DNA of 64,000 nt from Magnetaquicoccus sp039908525 (GTDB lineage Bacteria > Pseudomonadota > Magnetococcia > Magnetococcales > Magnetaquicoccaceae), in assembly GCA_039908525.1 (NCBI GenBank), contig JAMOAY010000008.1, positions 1-64,000 on the forward strand, given 5' to 3'. The position numbers were made by a program, and so were the translations under genes. The notes beneath the pieces are model-generated. The model was not told the DNA's origin, searched no databases, and saw only the letters and a list, made by a program, of their open reading frames with translations. Shown piece by piece: positions 25,936 through 34,671 of the stretch (position 1 is the first letter of the stretch; every line of letters begins with the position of its first letter).

Positions 25936-26414
25936 CACACAACCAGGGCAGTGTCTGTCGGTCGCGCATCCTCCACCGGATCCGCATCCCGGGTCATGGC
26001 CATCAACTCCGCTTCCGTCACCAGTCCCTCCTCCACATAGGCCTTGCCGGCGAACCGCCAGACATCCCGCCGTCTTTTGAGCAGGGTCAACTCCAGCCGC
26101 AGCTGGTCCCCCGGAACCACCGGCTTGCGAAAACGCACCTTGTCGATGGTCATGAAATAGACCAGACGGGCACACACGGCGGCTGGATCGGTTTTGCCGG
26201 CCAACAAAGCACCCGCCTGCGCCATCGCCTCCAGGATCAACACCCCCGGCATCACCGGATGTCCCGGGAAATGGCCTGTGAAATGCGGTTCGTTAAAAGA
26301 GACATTCTTGATGGCGATCAGGCGTTCCCCCGGCACCACCTCCACAATCCGATCCACCAGCAAAAAAGGATACCGGTGGGGCAGAATCTTCAAGATTTCT
26401 TGCAATGACTCCAC
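25935..26414 (-). CDS. fabZ: 3-hydroxyacyl-ACP dehydratase FabZ
   Basis: A 159-residue hot-dog-fold dehydratase that removes water from 3-hydroxyacyl-ACP in fatty acid elongation. The catalytic motif is HFPGHPVMPGVLILEAMAQ (His and the later Glu), preceded by LPHRYPFLLVDRI. It is about 15 residues longer at the C-terminus than E. coli FabZ. It follows skp by 10 bp; in most proteobacteria lpxD would lie between skp and fabZ, but it is not here. Confidence 0.95.
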   Translation of the reverse strand: MESLQEILKILPHRYPFLLVDRIVEVVPGERLIAIKNVSFNEPHFTGHFPGHPVMPGVLILEAMAQAGALLAGKTDPAAVCARLVYFMTIDKVRFRKPVVPGDQLRLELTLLKRRRDVWRFAGKAYVEEGLVTEAELMAMTRDADPVEDARPTDTALVV

Positions 26415-26424
26415 AGCCGCACCC

Positions 26425-26973
26425 CTAAAACCATTTTTTCGTGCGTTCGTTCAAACGCACCAACACCCGATCCGTGATGTCAATCGAACCCGCGGCAAAC
26501 AGCACCTGACCCTTGCCAAAGATCACCGTGAACCCCTCCTCCCGGCCAATCTCCTCGATCACCTTCAACAATGCCTCGGTAATCTTCTTGGTCCAGCGAC
26601 CATTCTCCCGGTCAATCGCGGCCTGATTGTCCTCCACCAACCGCTGATAATCCCGCAGTTTGCTGCGCATCTCCCCCTCCTGGTCCGGAGATGCCTCGCT
26701 GCGCACCGCCCCTTTGCGCTTCTCGGCGTCGGCCTTCATCTCCTTGATATCCGCCTCCATGGCACTGACCTCCTGCTGCTTGGCCGCCAGTTTCTTCTGC
26801 AGAATATCTCTCGCCTGTTTGGCAGCATCCGAGGCCGCCATGGCGCGCGGCACATCCACAAACGCCAGCTTGTAGGAGTCGGCCCAGGCGGCATCACACC
26901 AGAACAGGCCTGCGGCAAGCAGCAGGCCCATCCCCATGCGACACAACATGCCCAAACCAGCCGATGGATTCAT
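26425..26973 (-). CDS. skp: Periplasmic chaperone Skp/OmpH
   Basis: A 182-residue exported chaperone for outer-membrane proteins. A signal peptide (about 1-31, ending AAWA) is followed by KLAFVDVPRAM, long charged coiled-coil helices (ILQKKLAAKQQEVSAMEADI to MRSKLRDYQRLVED) and a C-terminal body (KVIEEIGREEGFTVIFGKG). ATG 26973 was preferred because it gives a normal signal peptide length; an ATG at 27015 overlapping the bamA stop (TGATG) would add 14 residues and is a real alternative. It stands between bamA and fabZ, as expected for the cluster. Confidence 0.88.
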   Translation of the reverse strand: MNPSAGLGMLCRMGMGLLLAAGLFWCDAAWADSYKLAFVDVPRAMAASDAAKQARDILQKKLAAKQQEVSAMEADIKEMKADAEKRKGAVRSEASPDQEGEMRSKLRDYQRLVEDNQAAIDRENGRWTKKITEALLKVIEEIGREEGFTVIFGKGQVLFAAGSIDITDRVLVRLNERTKKWF

Positions 26974-27014
26974 GAACCGTACAGCCCTCTTGTCTGCAGA
27001 CGATAAAAGCCCCA

Positions 27015-29315
27015 TCACATCGAGGATCCAATAGAAAAGTCAAAGACGCGGGTCTTGTCTGTGGTCTCCTTGACCAGCGGTGTGCCCAGTGTGAAGCGCA
27101 ACGGCCCGAACGGAGAGTTCCAATGCACCCCCACCCCCGACGAGACCCGTACGCTGCCCGCATCGGTGAGCCCCACAGGGATGTCGCTCTCCCCCAGATA
27201 ACCGGCATCCACAAAGGCCAAGCCGCGCACCCCTTTCTCGGACAGACCCGCCAGGGGGAAAAACAGTTCGGTGTTGATCTGTTCGAAATGGGTACCACCG
27301 TACGCATCGCCCTGAGGTGTTCTCGGACCGATACCCGCCGGCATGAAACCGCGCATCGAGGAGCTGCCGCCCAGGAAAAACCGTTCGAAAATCGGGATGG
27401 TTTCCCCCATGCCATCCTCCACACCCGCCCGGCCACGCAGATGGCCCACCCACTCCTTGTCACCATCAAACGGGAAGTACAGATGGTGATCCGTCGAAAA
27501 GCGCGTAAAGCGAACATCCCCACCCAACCCGGCCAACTCGGCCGTCACACGGTGTGAACGCCCTTCGGTGGGGGCCAAACGGTTGTCCACATTCTCCCAG
27601 GTCAGGGAGTTGCCGATCAGGGACTGGAGATAAGGGCTCAAAGTCTCCTGCTCCTTGATGATCTGCGAGGGAACCCCTCCCCCGGTATAGTGCACCTCGG
27701 TCTCAACCAACCGGTAGGTGATCATGTCCGTCAAACGGTCGGAGATGGGAAAACCCAGATTCAGATCGCCACCGATCGATTTCTGCCGGATGGCGGAAAG
27801 GCGGGTCTGATCGATATCCCGTTTGAAAATGTCAAACCCGGCACTCACCTTCTTGTCCATGAAATAAGGCTCGGTAAAGGCGATGTTGTACTCGTCGCGG
27901 ATGCCGGAATGGGAGACGGAGAAGACCATCCGCTGCCCCTTGCCAAGAAAGTTGTTCTGGCTGATGCTGACCATGCCCAGGAGGCTCTCCTGGCTGGAGT
28001 AGCCCGCCCCCAGGGAGAAAGTACCGGTCGGCTTTTCACTCACCTTGACTTTCACATCCACCAACTCGGAATCTCCCGCCGGAGGGGTGGTCACCTCGAT
28101 ATTTTCAAAAAAGTTCAACGACTGCAACTTGGATTTGACCGCACGCAACCGGGAGGCGGAGAAACGGTCCCCTTCCACCAAAGTCACCTCCCGGCGGATC
28201 ACGTTGTCCTGGGTCCGGGTATTGCCGGAGACCTCCACCCGATTGACATAGACCCGCTTGCCCTTCGCCACCTGATAGGTGATCCCGACCGTACCGGCCT
28301 CGTCGTTGATAACCCGCTCCGGTTTGATATCCAGAAAGGCATATCCGAAATCACCCATCAGGTCCGTCAACTTCTCGACGGACTCACGAACCCTCTGCTG
28401 GGAATACCACTCTCCCTCGACCGTTCTGAGCACCTTGTAGAGATCAGCCTCCGGCAATTCCGTGAAATCCCCTGTAATCTGAATGGCGCCAAACTTGAAC
28501 CGGTTCCCCTCGTGCACGGTATGGGTGACCAGAAACGCCTGCCGATCCGGGGTCAATTCTGCCACGGAGGAGTCCACCCGCACGCGAGCATAGCCACTGT
28601 CCAGGTAGATGTTGCGCAGCTGCGACTGGTCGAAAAGCAGTTTCTCCCGGTCGTAAGTGTCGGTCTCCGTGTACCAGGAGAGCCAATCCGACGGCTGGAT
28701 CAACAGCTTCTTGATGAGCTGTTTGTCCGTCAAACCATGGTTGCCGATGATCCGCACCTCCTGGACCTTGGACTTTTCCCCCTCCCGGATCTGGTAGACC
28801 AGGTCAACCTGGTTGTTGTCCATCGTTTTGGTCAGCAGATCGATTTTGGCCAGAAACAACCCCTTGACCCGATAGGCCTGCCGCAAAGCAGCCAGATCCC
28901 GCTCGGTCTTGGCCCGGTCGTAGAGGGCATGTGCCTTGATCGTGATGATTTTTTTCAGTTCATCGGCACTGAAGGCATCGTTTCCTTCAAAGGTGATCTC
29001 GCGCACCATGGGATTTTCCACGACCCGCACCACGAGGGTATTCCCCTCCCGAACCAGGGCGACATCCTTGAAAAATCCCGTTGCAAACAGAGCATTCAAA
29101 CTGCCGCGGGTGGTCTCCGCACCAAAGGAGTCCCCCACATCCAATTTGAGATAGCTGCGTACCGTATCGGGCTCGATCCGCTGCGCCCCCTCAACCTGGA
29201 TGGCCTTGATGGGATCCGCACCCGCAGCAACCGCCGCCGCAGGCCAACCGGCGACTCCACACAAACAGAGCAGCCCACCCAGCCACCACCCGTGCCCATT
29301 CCGTTCAAAATTCAT
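27015..29315 (-). CDS. bamA: Outer-membrane protein assembly factor BamA
   Basis: A 766-residue Omp85 protein, the central outer-membrane insertase. It has a signal peptide (to about residue 31), five POTRA domains (about 35-435; each with a GN or GAQRI-type beta start, e.g. ITFEGNDAF, VRIIGNHGL, VEVSGNTRT), and a C-terminal 16-strand barrel that ends in FDFSIGSSM. The conserved loop-6 motif is present as SSSMRGF. The length is close to other alphaproteobacterial BamA proteins. It is preceded by a 144-bp spacer with a candidate promoter and followed by skp. Confidence 0.95.
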   Translation of the reverse strand: MNFERNGHGWWLGGLLCLCGVAGWPAAAVAAGADPIKAIQVEGAQRIEPDTVRSYLKLDVGDSFGAETTRGSLNALFATGFFKDVALVREGNTLVVRVVENPMVREITFEGNDAFSADELKKIITIKAHALYDRAKTERDLAALRQAYRVKGLFLAKIDLLTKTMDNNQVDLVYQIREGEKSKVQEVRIIGNHGLTDKQLIKKLLIQPSDWLSWYTETDTYDREKLLFDQSQLRNIYLDSGYARVRVDSSVAELTPDRQAFLVTHTVHEGNRFKFGAIQITGDFTELPEADLYKVLRTVEGEWYSQQRVRESVEKLTDLMGDFGYAFLDIKPERVINDEAGTVGITYQVAKGKRVYVNRVEVSGNTRTQDNVIRREVTLVEGDRFSASRLRAVKSKLQSLNFFENIEVTTPPAGDSELVDVKVKVSEKPTGTFSLGAGYSSQESLLGMVSISQNNFLGKGQRMVFSVSHSGIRDEYNIAFTEPYFMDKKVSAGFDIFKRDIDQTRLSAIRQKSIGGDLNLGFPISDRLTDMITYRLVETEVHYTGGGVPSQIIKEQETLSPYLQSLIGNSLTWENVDNRLAPTEGRSHRVTAELAGLGGDVRFTRFSTDHHLYFPFDGDKEWVGHLRGRAGVEDGMGETIPIFERFFLGGSSSMRGFMPAGIGPRTPQGDAYGGTHFEQINTELFFPLAGLSEKGVRGLAFVDAGYLGESDIPVGLTDAGSVRVSSGVGVHWNSPFGPLRFTLGTPLVKETTDKTRVFDFSIGSSM

Positions 29316-29371
29316 ATCAAATCTACCGACTGTTACCCATTGGAAAGCGAGCGTACCATCACCCCCGCTAA

Positions 29372-29399
29372 CATATACAAACCCGCGACGTTATCGCAA
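29372..29399 (-). promoter_or_regulatory. Candidate sigma-70 promoter before bamA
   Basis: On the minus strand TTGCGA (29394-29399) and TATATG (29372-29377) are 16 bp apart, 57 bp upstream of the bamA start. This is the only intergenic gap of useful size between rseP and bamA. The match is moderate and no sigma-E-type motif was found. Confidence 0.35.
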
Positions 29400-29458
29400 G
29401 AGACGGTGCACCGCACCGCACATTTTTATCACGGCACACGGCATCCGGAGCGTGGCAT

Positions 29459-30535
29459 TCAGTGACCCAGCGAAAAAAAACGGGTCAGATCGTTTTTTAA
29501 CGCCCAGGCCATCAACAGCAGCAAAAACAGCATGCCGACCCGATTGGCCGTCATCTGCACCGTCTCCCCGACCGGTTGGCCCCGCAACGCCTCAATGGAA
29601 AAAAACATCAAGTGCCCCCCATCCAGGATGGGAACCGGCAGCAGGTTGAGGATGGCCAGGTTGATGGAGATCAGGGCCATAAAGAACAGCAGGTTGCTGG
29701 TTCCCTGTTCGGCGGCCCGACCGGCCAGGTCGGCGATCATCAGGGGACCGCCAATCTGGTCGGCCGAGACCACCTGGGTCACCAGTTTCCAGATGCTGGT
29801 CACGGTCAGGCGGGTCATCGACCAGGTCTGCTCCAACCCTTTGCCGATCGCCTCCAGAGGTCCGTAAGAGACCGTCTCCATGACATCCCCCGGTCCCACG
29901 CCAATCAGAGGCAGACGCACCGTCTCACCAAACAGATTTTTGGTCTCTTTCAGCTCCGGGGTCACCTTGACGAGCAAGGAGTGCCCGCCGCGCTCCAGCG
30001 TCAGCGTCAGGACACGCCCCTCGGAAGCCTTGATGCGACTGCTGAAGGTGGACCAGCGATGAATCGGCAGTTCGTCCAAATAGGTGATCCGGTCTCCCAC
30101 CTGCAACCCCGCCGCCGCCGCCGGTGTCCCAGACGCCACATGGCCCACCACCGGCAACAACTCCCCCACCCCGGTCAAATAGGCCCCGGTCAGGGCCATA
30201 AAGGCAAACAGCACATTGAAGGCCGGTCCTGCAAAAACAATGGAGATGCGGGGCCAAACCTTCTTGGCATGAAAGGCGCGGTGCATCTCCTCCGGGGCGA
30301 CACTCTCCTCTTCGGACTCCCCCAGCATTTTGACGTATCCGCCCAGAGGTATGGCAGAAAGGCGGTATTCGGTCCCGCTCTGTTTTCCTTGCCAACCATA
30401 CAGTCGAGGTCCAAACCCCAGAGAGAAAACCAGAACCCGCACGCCATGCAAACGTGCAAGCAAGAAATGGCCCAACTCATGAACAAAAATCAGCACGCCC
30501 AACACGACAATGGCCCAGAACACCGTATGTACCAT
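29459..30535 (-). CDS. rseP: Site-2 membrane metalloprotease RseP
   Basis: A 358-residue inner-membrane zinc protease that cleaves anti-sigma factors and remnant signal peptides within the membrane. The zinc motif HELGH is at 19-23, followed by FSLGFGPRLYGW. A single recognisable PDZ domain lies at about 110-195 (GTPAAAAGLQVGDRITYLDELPI). The second metal-site motif NLLPVPILDGGH is in the C-terminal membrane region. ATG 30535 gives the family start; the frame extends to 30616 without support. E. coli RseP has two PDZ domains, so this copy is shorter, as in many alphaproteobacteria. It lies between dxr and bamA, the classic order. Confidence 0.93.
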   Translation of the reverse strand: MVHTVFWAIVVLGVLIFVHELGHFLLARLHGVRVLVFSLGFGPRLYGWQGKQSGTEYRLSAIPLGGYVKMLGESEEESVAPEEMHRAFHAKKVWPRISIVFAGPAFNVLFAFMALTGAYLTGVGELLPVVGHVASGTPAAAAGLQVGDRITYLDELPIHRWSTFSSRIKASEGRVLTLTLERGGHSLLVKVTPELKETKNLFGETVRLPLIGVGPGDVMETVSYGPLEAIGKGLEQTWSMTRLTVTSIWKLVTQVVSADQIGGPLMIADLAGRAAEQGTSNLLFFMALISINLAILNLLPVPILDGGHLMFFSIEALRGQPVGETVQMTANRVGMLFLLLLMAWALKNDLTRFFSLGH

Positions 30536-30557
30536 GACGATCCCATCCCGTATACCT

Positions 30558-31760
30558 TCAATGCCGCGCAACCCATGCCTCTGCCTGACAACGGGCTTCA
30601 CGATCTGTTTGCACAATATCCTCCAGAGATCCCTGGCCGGCGGTCACCGCCGGGCAGTGTTCCATGACCCATTCGATCAGGTGGGCAATCTCCAGAAAAC
30701 CGATTCTCTCCTGCAGGAAGGCCGTTACGGCCACTTCGTTGGCGGCATTGAGCACTGTCGTCGCCGATCCGCCCTGGCGCAGGGCCCGATAGGCCAGGGA
30801 CAGACAGGGGAAATCCTCTGCGGCCGGCGCAGGAAAAAACCGCAACTGCCCAAGTTGCGCCAGGTCCAGCTGCGGGACAGTGGTGGCAATCCGTTCCGGC
30901 CAGGAGAGGGCAACGGCGATCGGAGTCCGCATGTCGGGAACGCCCAACTGGGCCAAGACAGATCCATCCCGGTAGGCCACCATGGAGTGCACAATGCTTT
31001 CCGGATGCACCACCACCTGGATCCGATCCGCCGCCACTCCGAACAGATAAAAGGCCTCGATCACCTCCAGGCCCTTATTCATCAACGTAGCGGAATCAAT
31101 ACTTATTTTATGACCCATCTGCCAGCTGGGATGGGAGAGGGCCATGGCCGGGGTGACCCGCTCCAACTGCGACCGGGAGCACCCCCGGAACGGTCCCCCG
31201 GATGCGGTCAACACCAACCGCCCCAGATCCTGCCCACGCAAAGTCAACACCCCCCCCGGTTGCTGTCGCTGCCCGTTGCACAACACCTGAAAAATGGCAC
31301 TGTGCTCGGAATCGACCGGAATCAGATCCACTCCCTGGCGGGCCACCTCGGCCATGAACAGGGGACCTGCCATGACAAGACACTCCTTGTTGGCCAGGGC
31401 GACATGCTTGCCCGCTCGTATCGCCGCCAGGGTCGGCAACAAACCCGCTGCCCCCACGATGGCCGAGACCACCATTTGGGCGGCAGAACAGGAGGCCGCC
31501 TCCACCACACCCGCCGCACCGCACAGCACCCGGATGTTGGTGCCCGCCAGGGCCTGGCGAACCTCTGCGGCCAGGCTCTCCTGCTGGATGGCCACCACCT
31601 CCGGTTGAAAACGCAATGCCTGCTCAACCAGCAGGCGCCCATTACGACCGGCAACCAGGGCCACCACCCGAAACCGCGCGGGGTGGTCGGCGATCACCCG
31701 CAAGGTATTGACGCCGATGGATCCCGTGCAACCCAGTATGGCCACCGTTTTGACTGCCAA
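30558..31760 (-). CDS. dxr: 1-deoxy-D-xylulose 5-phosphate reductoisomerase
   Basis: A 400-residue NADPH-dependent enzyme making 2-C-methylerythritol 4-phosphate in isoprenoid synthesis. N-terminal AILGCTGSIGVNTL binds NADPH. The metal and substrate motifs follow: PVDSEHSAIFQ, LTASGGPFRG, SHPSWQMGHKISIDSATLMNKGLEVIEA, and the C-terminal ALRQGGSATTVLNAANEVAV. The start is TTG 31760, behind GGTGAG; there is no better in-frame ATG. Feeding isoprenoids to the undecaprenyl pathway fits its neighbour uppS. Confidence 0.95.
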   Translation of the reverse strand: MAVKTVAILGCTGSIGVNTLRVIADHPARFRVVALVAGRNGRLLVEQALRFQPEVVAIQQESLAAEVRQALAGTNIRVLCGAAGVVEAASCSAAQMVVSAIVGAAGLLPTLAAIRAGKHVALANKECLVMAGPLFMAEVARQGVDLIPVDSEHSAIFQVLCNGQRQQPGGVLTLRGQDLGRLVLTASGGPFRGCSRSQLERVTPAMALSHPSWQMGHKISIDSATLMNKGLEVIEAFYLFGVAADRIQVVVHPESIVHSMVAYRDGSVLAQLGVPDMRTPIAVALSWPERIATTVPQLDLAQLGQLRFFPAPAAEDFPCLSLAYRALRQGGSATTVLNAANEVAVTAFLQERIGFLEIAHLIEWVMEHCPAVTAGQGSLEDIVQTDREARCQAEAWVARH

Positions 31761-31763
31761 CGC

Positions 31764-32642
31764 TCACCAACCCCGGCTGGGAATCAGCGCATATCCCCAC
31801 AGAAAAATATAATAAACGGGCGCCGCAAAAAGCAGGCTGTCCAGTCGGTCCAGCGCCCCGCCATGGCCGGGAATCAGCTGGCCGGAGTCCTTGACGCCGG
31901 CCTCCCGTTTAAGCATGGATTCCGCCAAATCCCCCATCTGCCCAACCACCGACAAGGCAGCCCCCAACAGAGTGGCCTCCAGCCCGTCATAGGGCAGGGA
32001 GAAACCGTGGGCCATGCCACCCCCCACCACACTGGCCAGCACCACCCCGCCCCAGAATCCAGCCACGGTTTTCCCTGGGCTGATATGGGGGGCCAATTTA
32101 CGTTCCCCCCAGCGCCGACCGGCAAAAAAGGCGCCGACATCCGTGGCCCAGATCATCAGCAGAAGATGGCAGATCAGCAGCCCACCCCGTTCCGCATAGC
32201 GAACCTCCACCAGCAGCAACAACGGCAAAACGCAGTAGAGCACTCCGAAAAAACGGCGTCCCATCCCGTCCACCACCGCCCCCCCGGGGCGATACCGCCA
32301 CAACTCCTCCGCAAACAGCAGCAGCAGCAGCAGACCGCAGGAGATCGACAAAGGCATGGAAAAAAAAGGAAACGGAAGCGCCGGCGGTTGGCCTGCCCCC
32401 GTACCCGGCAGGGATGTGGAAAAAAGCAACAGCAGCACCCCCAACAGCAGCGGCAGGAATCGACGCAGCGTAAACGGTTCCTGCAGACGGTGCCACTCGT
32501 ACATCAAGACAATGGCCACGGGGATCGTCAGCAGAAACAACCAAAACGGCGACCCCGCCAACAGCAACAGCAACAGCGGCGGTGCCAGCAGGAGCGCGGA
32601 CAGGGTCCGAATGAGAAGTGGAGAGTTCAAGAGGCGGCTCAA
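31764..32642 (-). CDS. cdsA: Phosphatidate cytidylyltransferase
   Basis: A 292-residue inner-membrane enzyme making CDP-diacylglycerol from phosphatidate and CTP, the precursor of all phospholipids. Eight or so hydrophobic segments cover most of the sequence. The CdsA signature lies near the C-terminus (SMLKREAGVKDSGQLIPGHG, then GALDRLDS). WATDVGAFFAGRRWG and KLAPHISPGKTVAG are also typical. The start TTG 32642 overlaps the uppS stop (TTGA). Confidence 0.93.
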   Translation of the reverse strand: MSRLLNSPLLIRTLSALLLAPPLLLLLLAGSPFWLFLLTIPVAIVLMYEWHRLQEPFTLRRFLPLLLGVLLLLFSTSLPGTGAGQPPALPFPFFSMPLSISCGLLLLLLFAEELWRYRPGGAVVDGMGRRFFGVLYCVLPLLLLVEVRYAERGGLLICHLLLMIWATDVGAFFAGRRWGERKLAPHISPGKTVAGFWGGVVLASVVGGGMAHGFSLPYDGLEATLLGAALSVVGQMGDLAESMLKREAGVKDSGQLIPGHGGALDRLDSLLFAAPVYYIFLWGYALIPSRGW

Positions 32643-33364
32643 ACGGCGGCACCAAAACGCCGCTCACGGCCACCGAACTCCTCGATGGCCTGGCGGAGAT
32701 GGCTGGCATCAAAATCGGGCCAGTAAACCGGTAAAAAAACAAGTTCTGTGTAAGCCATTTGCCATAGAAGAAAGTTGCTGATACGTTGCTCGCCACCGGT
32801 CCGAATCAACAGATCCGGGTCATCCATCCCTGCTGTCGTCAAACGTCGGGCAAACTGCTCCTCGCTCACCTCATCCGGGGTGAGACGACCCGCCATTGCA
32901 TCCTGTACCATGCCGCGAGCGGCGTCCACCAACTCCTGCCGCCCTCCGTAATTGACGGCAATATTGAACTGAAGCTGCGTATTGTCCTGGGTGCGCCGTT
33001 CCAACTCTCTCACCTGCTGTTGAATGCCTTCCGGCAACTCATGGACACGGCCAAGGGCGCGAAAGCGAACCTGCTCCTTCGCCAACGCCTCCATTTCATG
33101 CCGCAAGTGGAAGGCCAACAGGCTCATCAGCGCAGAGACCTCCTCCGGAGGACGTTTCCAGTTTTCCGAAGAGAAGGTAAAAAGGGTCAAAATCGGAATC
33201 CGGAACTGAAGACAGGCCTCCACCGTCCGCCTGACCGCCTTGACCCCCTGTCGATGCCCCTCCACACGCGGCAGAAACTGCGCACGCGCCCAACGCCGGT
33301 TGCCATCCATGACAATGGCCACATGGCGGGGCAACCTTCGTGGAGGAAAGGTCACGTCAGACAT
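32639..33364 (-). CDS. uppS: Undecaprenyl diphosphate synthase
   Basis: A 241-residue cis-prenyltransferase that builds the C55 lipid carrier for peptidoglycan and O-antigen. The catalytic Asp is in VAIVMDGNRRWA. The other conserved motifs are HRQGVKAVRRTVEAC, LTLFTFSSENWKRP, and DLLIRTGGEQRISNFLLWQ followed by YWPDF. Length and motif order are standard. It lies 21 bp after frr. Confidence 0.95.
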   Translation of the reverse strand: MSDVTFPPRRLPRHVAIVMDGNRRWARAQFLPRVEGHRQGVKAVRRTVEACLQFRIPILTLFTFSSENWKRPPEEVSALMSLLAFHLRHEMEALAKEQVRFRALGRVHELPEGIQQQVRELERRTQDNTQLQFNIAVNYGGRQELVDAARGMVQDAMAGRLTPDEVSEEQFARRLTTAGMDDPDLLIRTGGEQRISNFLLWQMAYTELVFLPVYWPDFDASHLRQAIEEFGGRERRFGAAV

Positions 33365-33385
33365 CGATCAGCCGAAAACTTTGGG

Positions 33386-33943
33386 TCATATCTGTAAAAT
33401 ATCGGCCTCTTTGTGGGCCAGGACGTCGTCCACCTCCTTGATGGAGAGATCGGTCTGTTCCTGAACCTTTTTTTCCCAAACATGAAGGTCGTCCTTGGAT
33501 ATCTCCTTGTTTTTCTCCATTTTTTTCATCTGTTCCAGGAATTCCCGCCGCACATTGCGCAGGGCAACCTTGGCCTGTTCACCATACTTATGGATCAACT
33601 TGACCATGGACTTGCGCCGCTCTTCGGTCAACTCGGGCAGAGGAATACGCAACAGAGAACCATCACTCATCGGATTGAGCCCTGCGTCGCTCTCCCGAAT
33701 CGCCTTCTCTATCGGCTTCAGGGTTTTTTTGTCCCAGGGCTGTACCGTGAGCATGCGGCTTTCCGGCACGTTGATGGAGGCCAACTGGTTCAACGGCGTC
33801 ACGGAACCATAGACCTCCACCAGAACATGGTCCAGAAGGGTGCTGGAGGCGCGACCGGTGCGCACGGTCGACAGCTCCTCTTTGAGAGCCAATAAACATT
33901 TTTTCATCCGCTCGTCCAGCGCGGCAAACAGTGCATCTGTCAT
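33386..33943 (-). CDS. frr: Ribosome recycling factor
   Basis: A 185-residue protein, exactly the usual size, which splits post-termination ribosomes with EF-G. Recognisable segments: LSTVRTGRASSTLLDHVLVEVYG, PLNQLASINVPESRMLTVQPWD, EKAIRESDAGLNPMSDGSLLRIPLPELTEERR, and the C-terminal DDLHVWEKKVQEQTD. ATG 33943 has AGGAG seven bases upstream and overlaps the pyrH stop as ATGA. Confidence 0.96.
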   Translation of the reverse strand: MTDALFAALDERMKKCLLALKEELSTVRTGRASSTLLDHVLVEVYGSVTPLNQLASINVPESRMLTVQPWDKKTLKPIEKAIRESDAGLNPMSDGSLLRIPLPELTEERRKSMVKLIHKYGEQAKVALRNVRREFLEQMKKMEKNKEISKDDLHVWEKKVQEQTDLSIKEVDDVLAHKEADILQI

Positions 33944-34656
33944 GGATCCGCTCCTATCCGTGTACCGCAATTTTCCCCGCGAATGACAGCAGCCAGGGCG
34001 CCCTGTTCGAGGATGGAAAAAACAAAAATGGGGATGCGATTATCCCGACACAAGGTGATGGCTGTCAAATCCATGACCCGCAACCCTTTGGACAACACCT
34101 CCTCAAAAGAGAGACGTTCATAACGCTGGGCGTTGGGATCCCGTTTCGGGTCGGCGCTGTACACACCATCCACCTTGGTGCCCTTCAACAACATGTCGGC
34201 ATGTATCTCCGCCGCCCGCAGACTGGCGGCGGTATCCGTCGTGAAAAAGGGGTTGCCGGTACCGGCCGCAAAGATCACCACCCGCCCCTTTTCCAGATGA
34301 CGCACGGCACGACGGTGAATGAAGGGTTCGGCCACCTGAGGCATGGTGATGGCCGACTGCACCCGCACCGTCAAGCCGATTTTTTCCAGGGCGTTCTGCA
34401 ACGCCAGGGCATTGATCACCGTGGCCAACATGCCCATGTGATCGGCGCTGGAACGTTCCATCCCCATGGCGCCGGTGGAGACCCCGCGAAAAATATTGCC
34501 TCCGCCCACGACCAGCGCCAACTGCACGCCCTGGTCGTGAACCTCTCGCATCTCGGTTGCCAATCGGTGGAGAAAGCGGGAGTCGATCGCCACACCATCG
34601 CCCATCAGGGCCTCTCCCGAAATCTTCAGCAACACCCGCCGGGCTGGTTGTTCCAT
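33940..34656 (-). CDS. pyrH: UMP kinase
   Basis: A 238-residue amino-acid-kinase-fold enzyme that phosphorylates UMP to UDP. Motifs: RVLLKISGEALMG (nucleotide loop), LALVVGGGNIFRG, ADHMGMLATVINALALQ, GTGNPFFTTDTAASLRA and GVYSADPKRDPNA. The second of two adjacent ATG codons (34656) was chosen because the AGGAG is six bases away, versus three for 34659. It is coupled to frr by overlap. Confidence 0.95.
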   Translation of the reverse strand: MEQPARRVLLKISGEALMGDGVAIDSRFLHRLATEMREVHDQGVQLALVVGGGNIFRGVSTGAMGMERSSADHMGMLATVINALALQNALEKIGLTVRVQSAITMPQVAEPFIHRRAVRHLEKGRVVIFAAGTGNPFFTTDTAASLRAAEIHADMLLKGTKVDGVYSADPKRDPNAQRYERLSFEEVLSKGLRVMDLTAITLCRDNRIPIFVFSILEQGALAAVIRGENCGTRIGADP

Positions 34657-34671
34657 CATCGGCTCCTGTTC

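Noticed and set aside
27690..29465. 591-residue frame opposite bamA
   Set aside because: BamA domains are unmistakable on the other strand; this frame shows no domain.
30510..32726. 738-residue plus-strand open frame rich in Gln and His
   Set aside because: Antisense to rseP end, dxr, cdsA and uppS; composition reflects complementary codons of Leu-rich membrane proteins.
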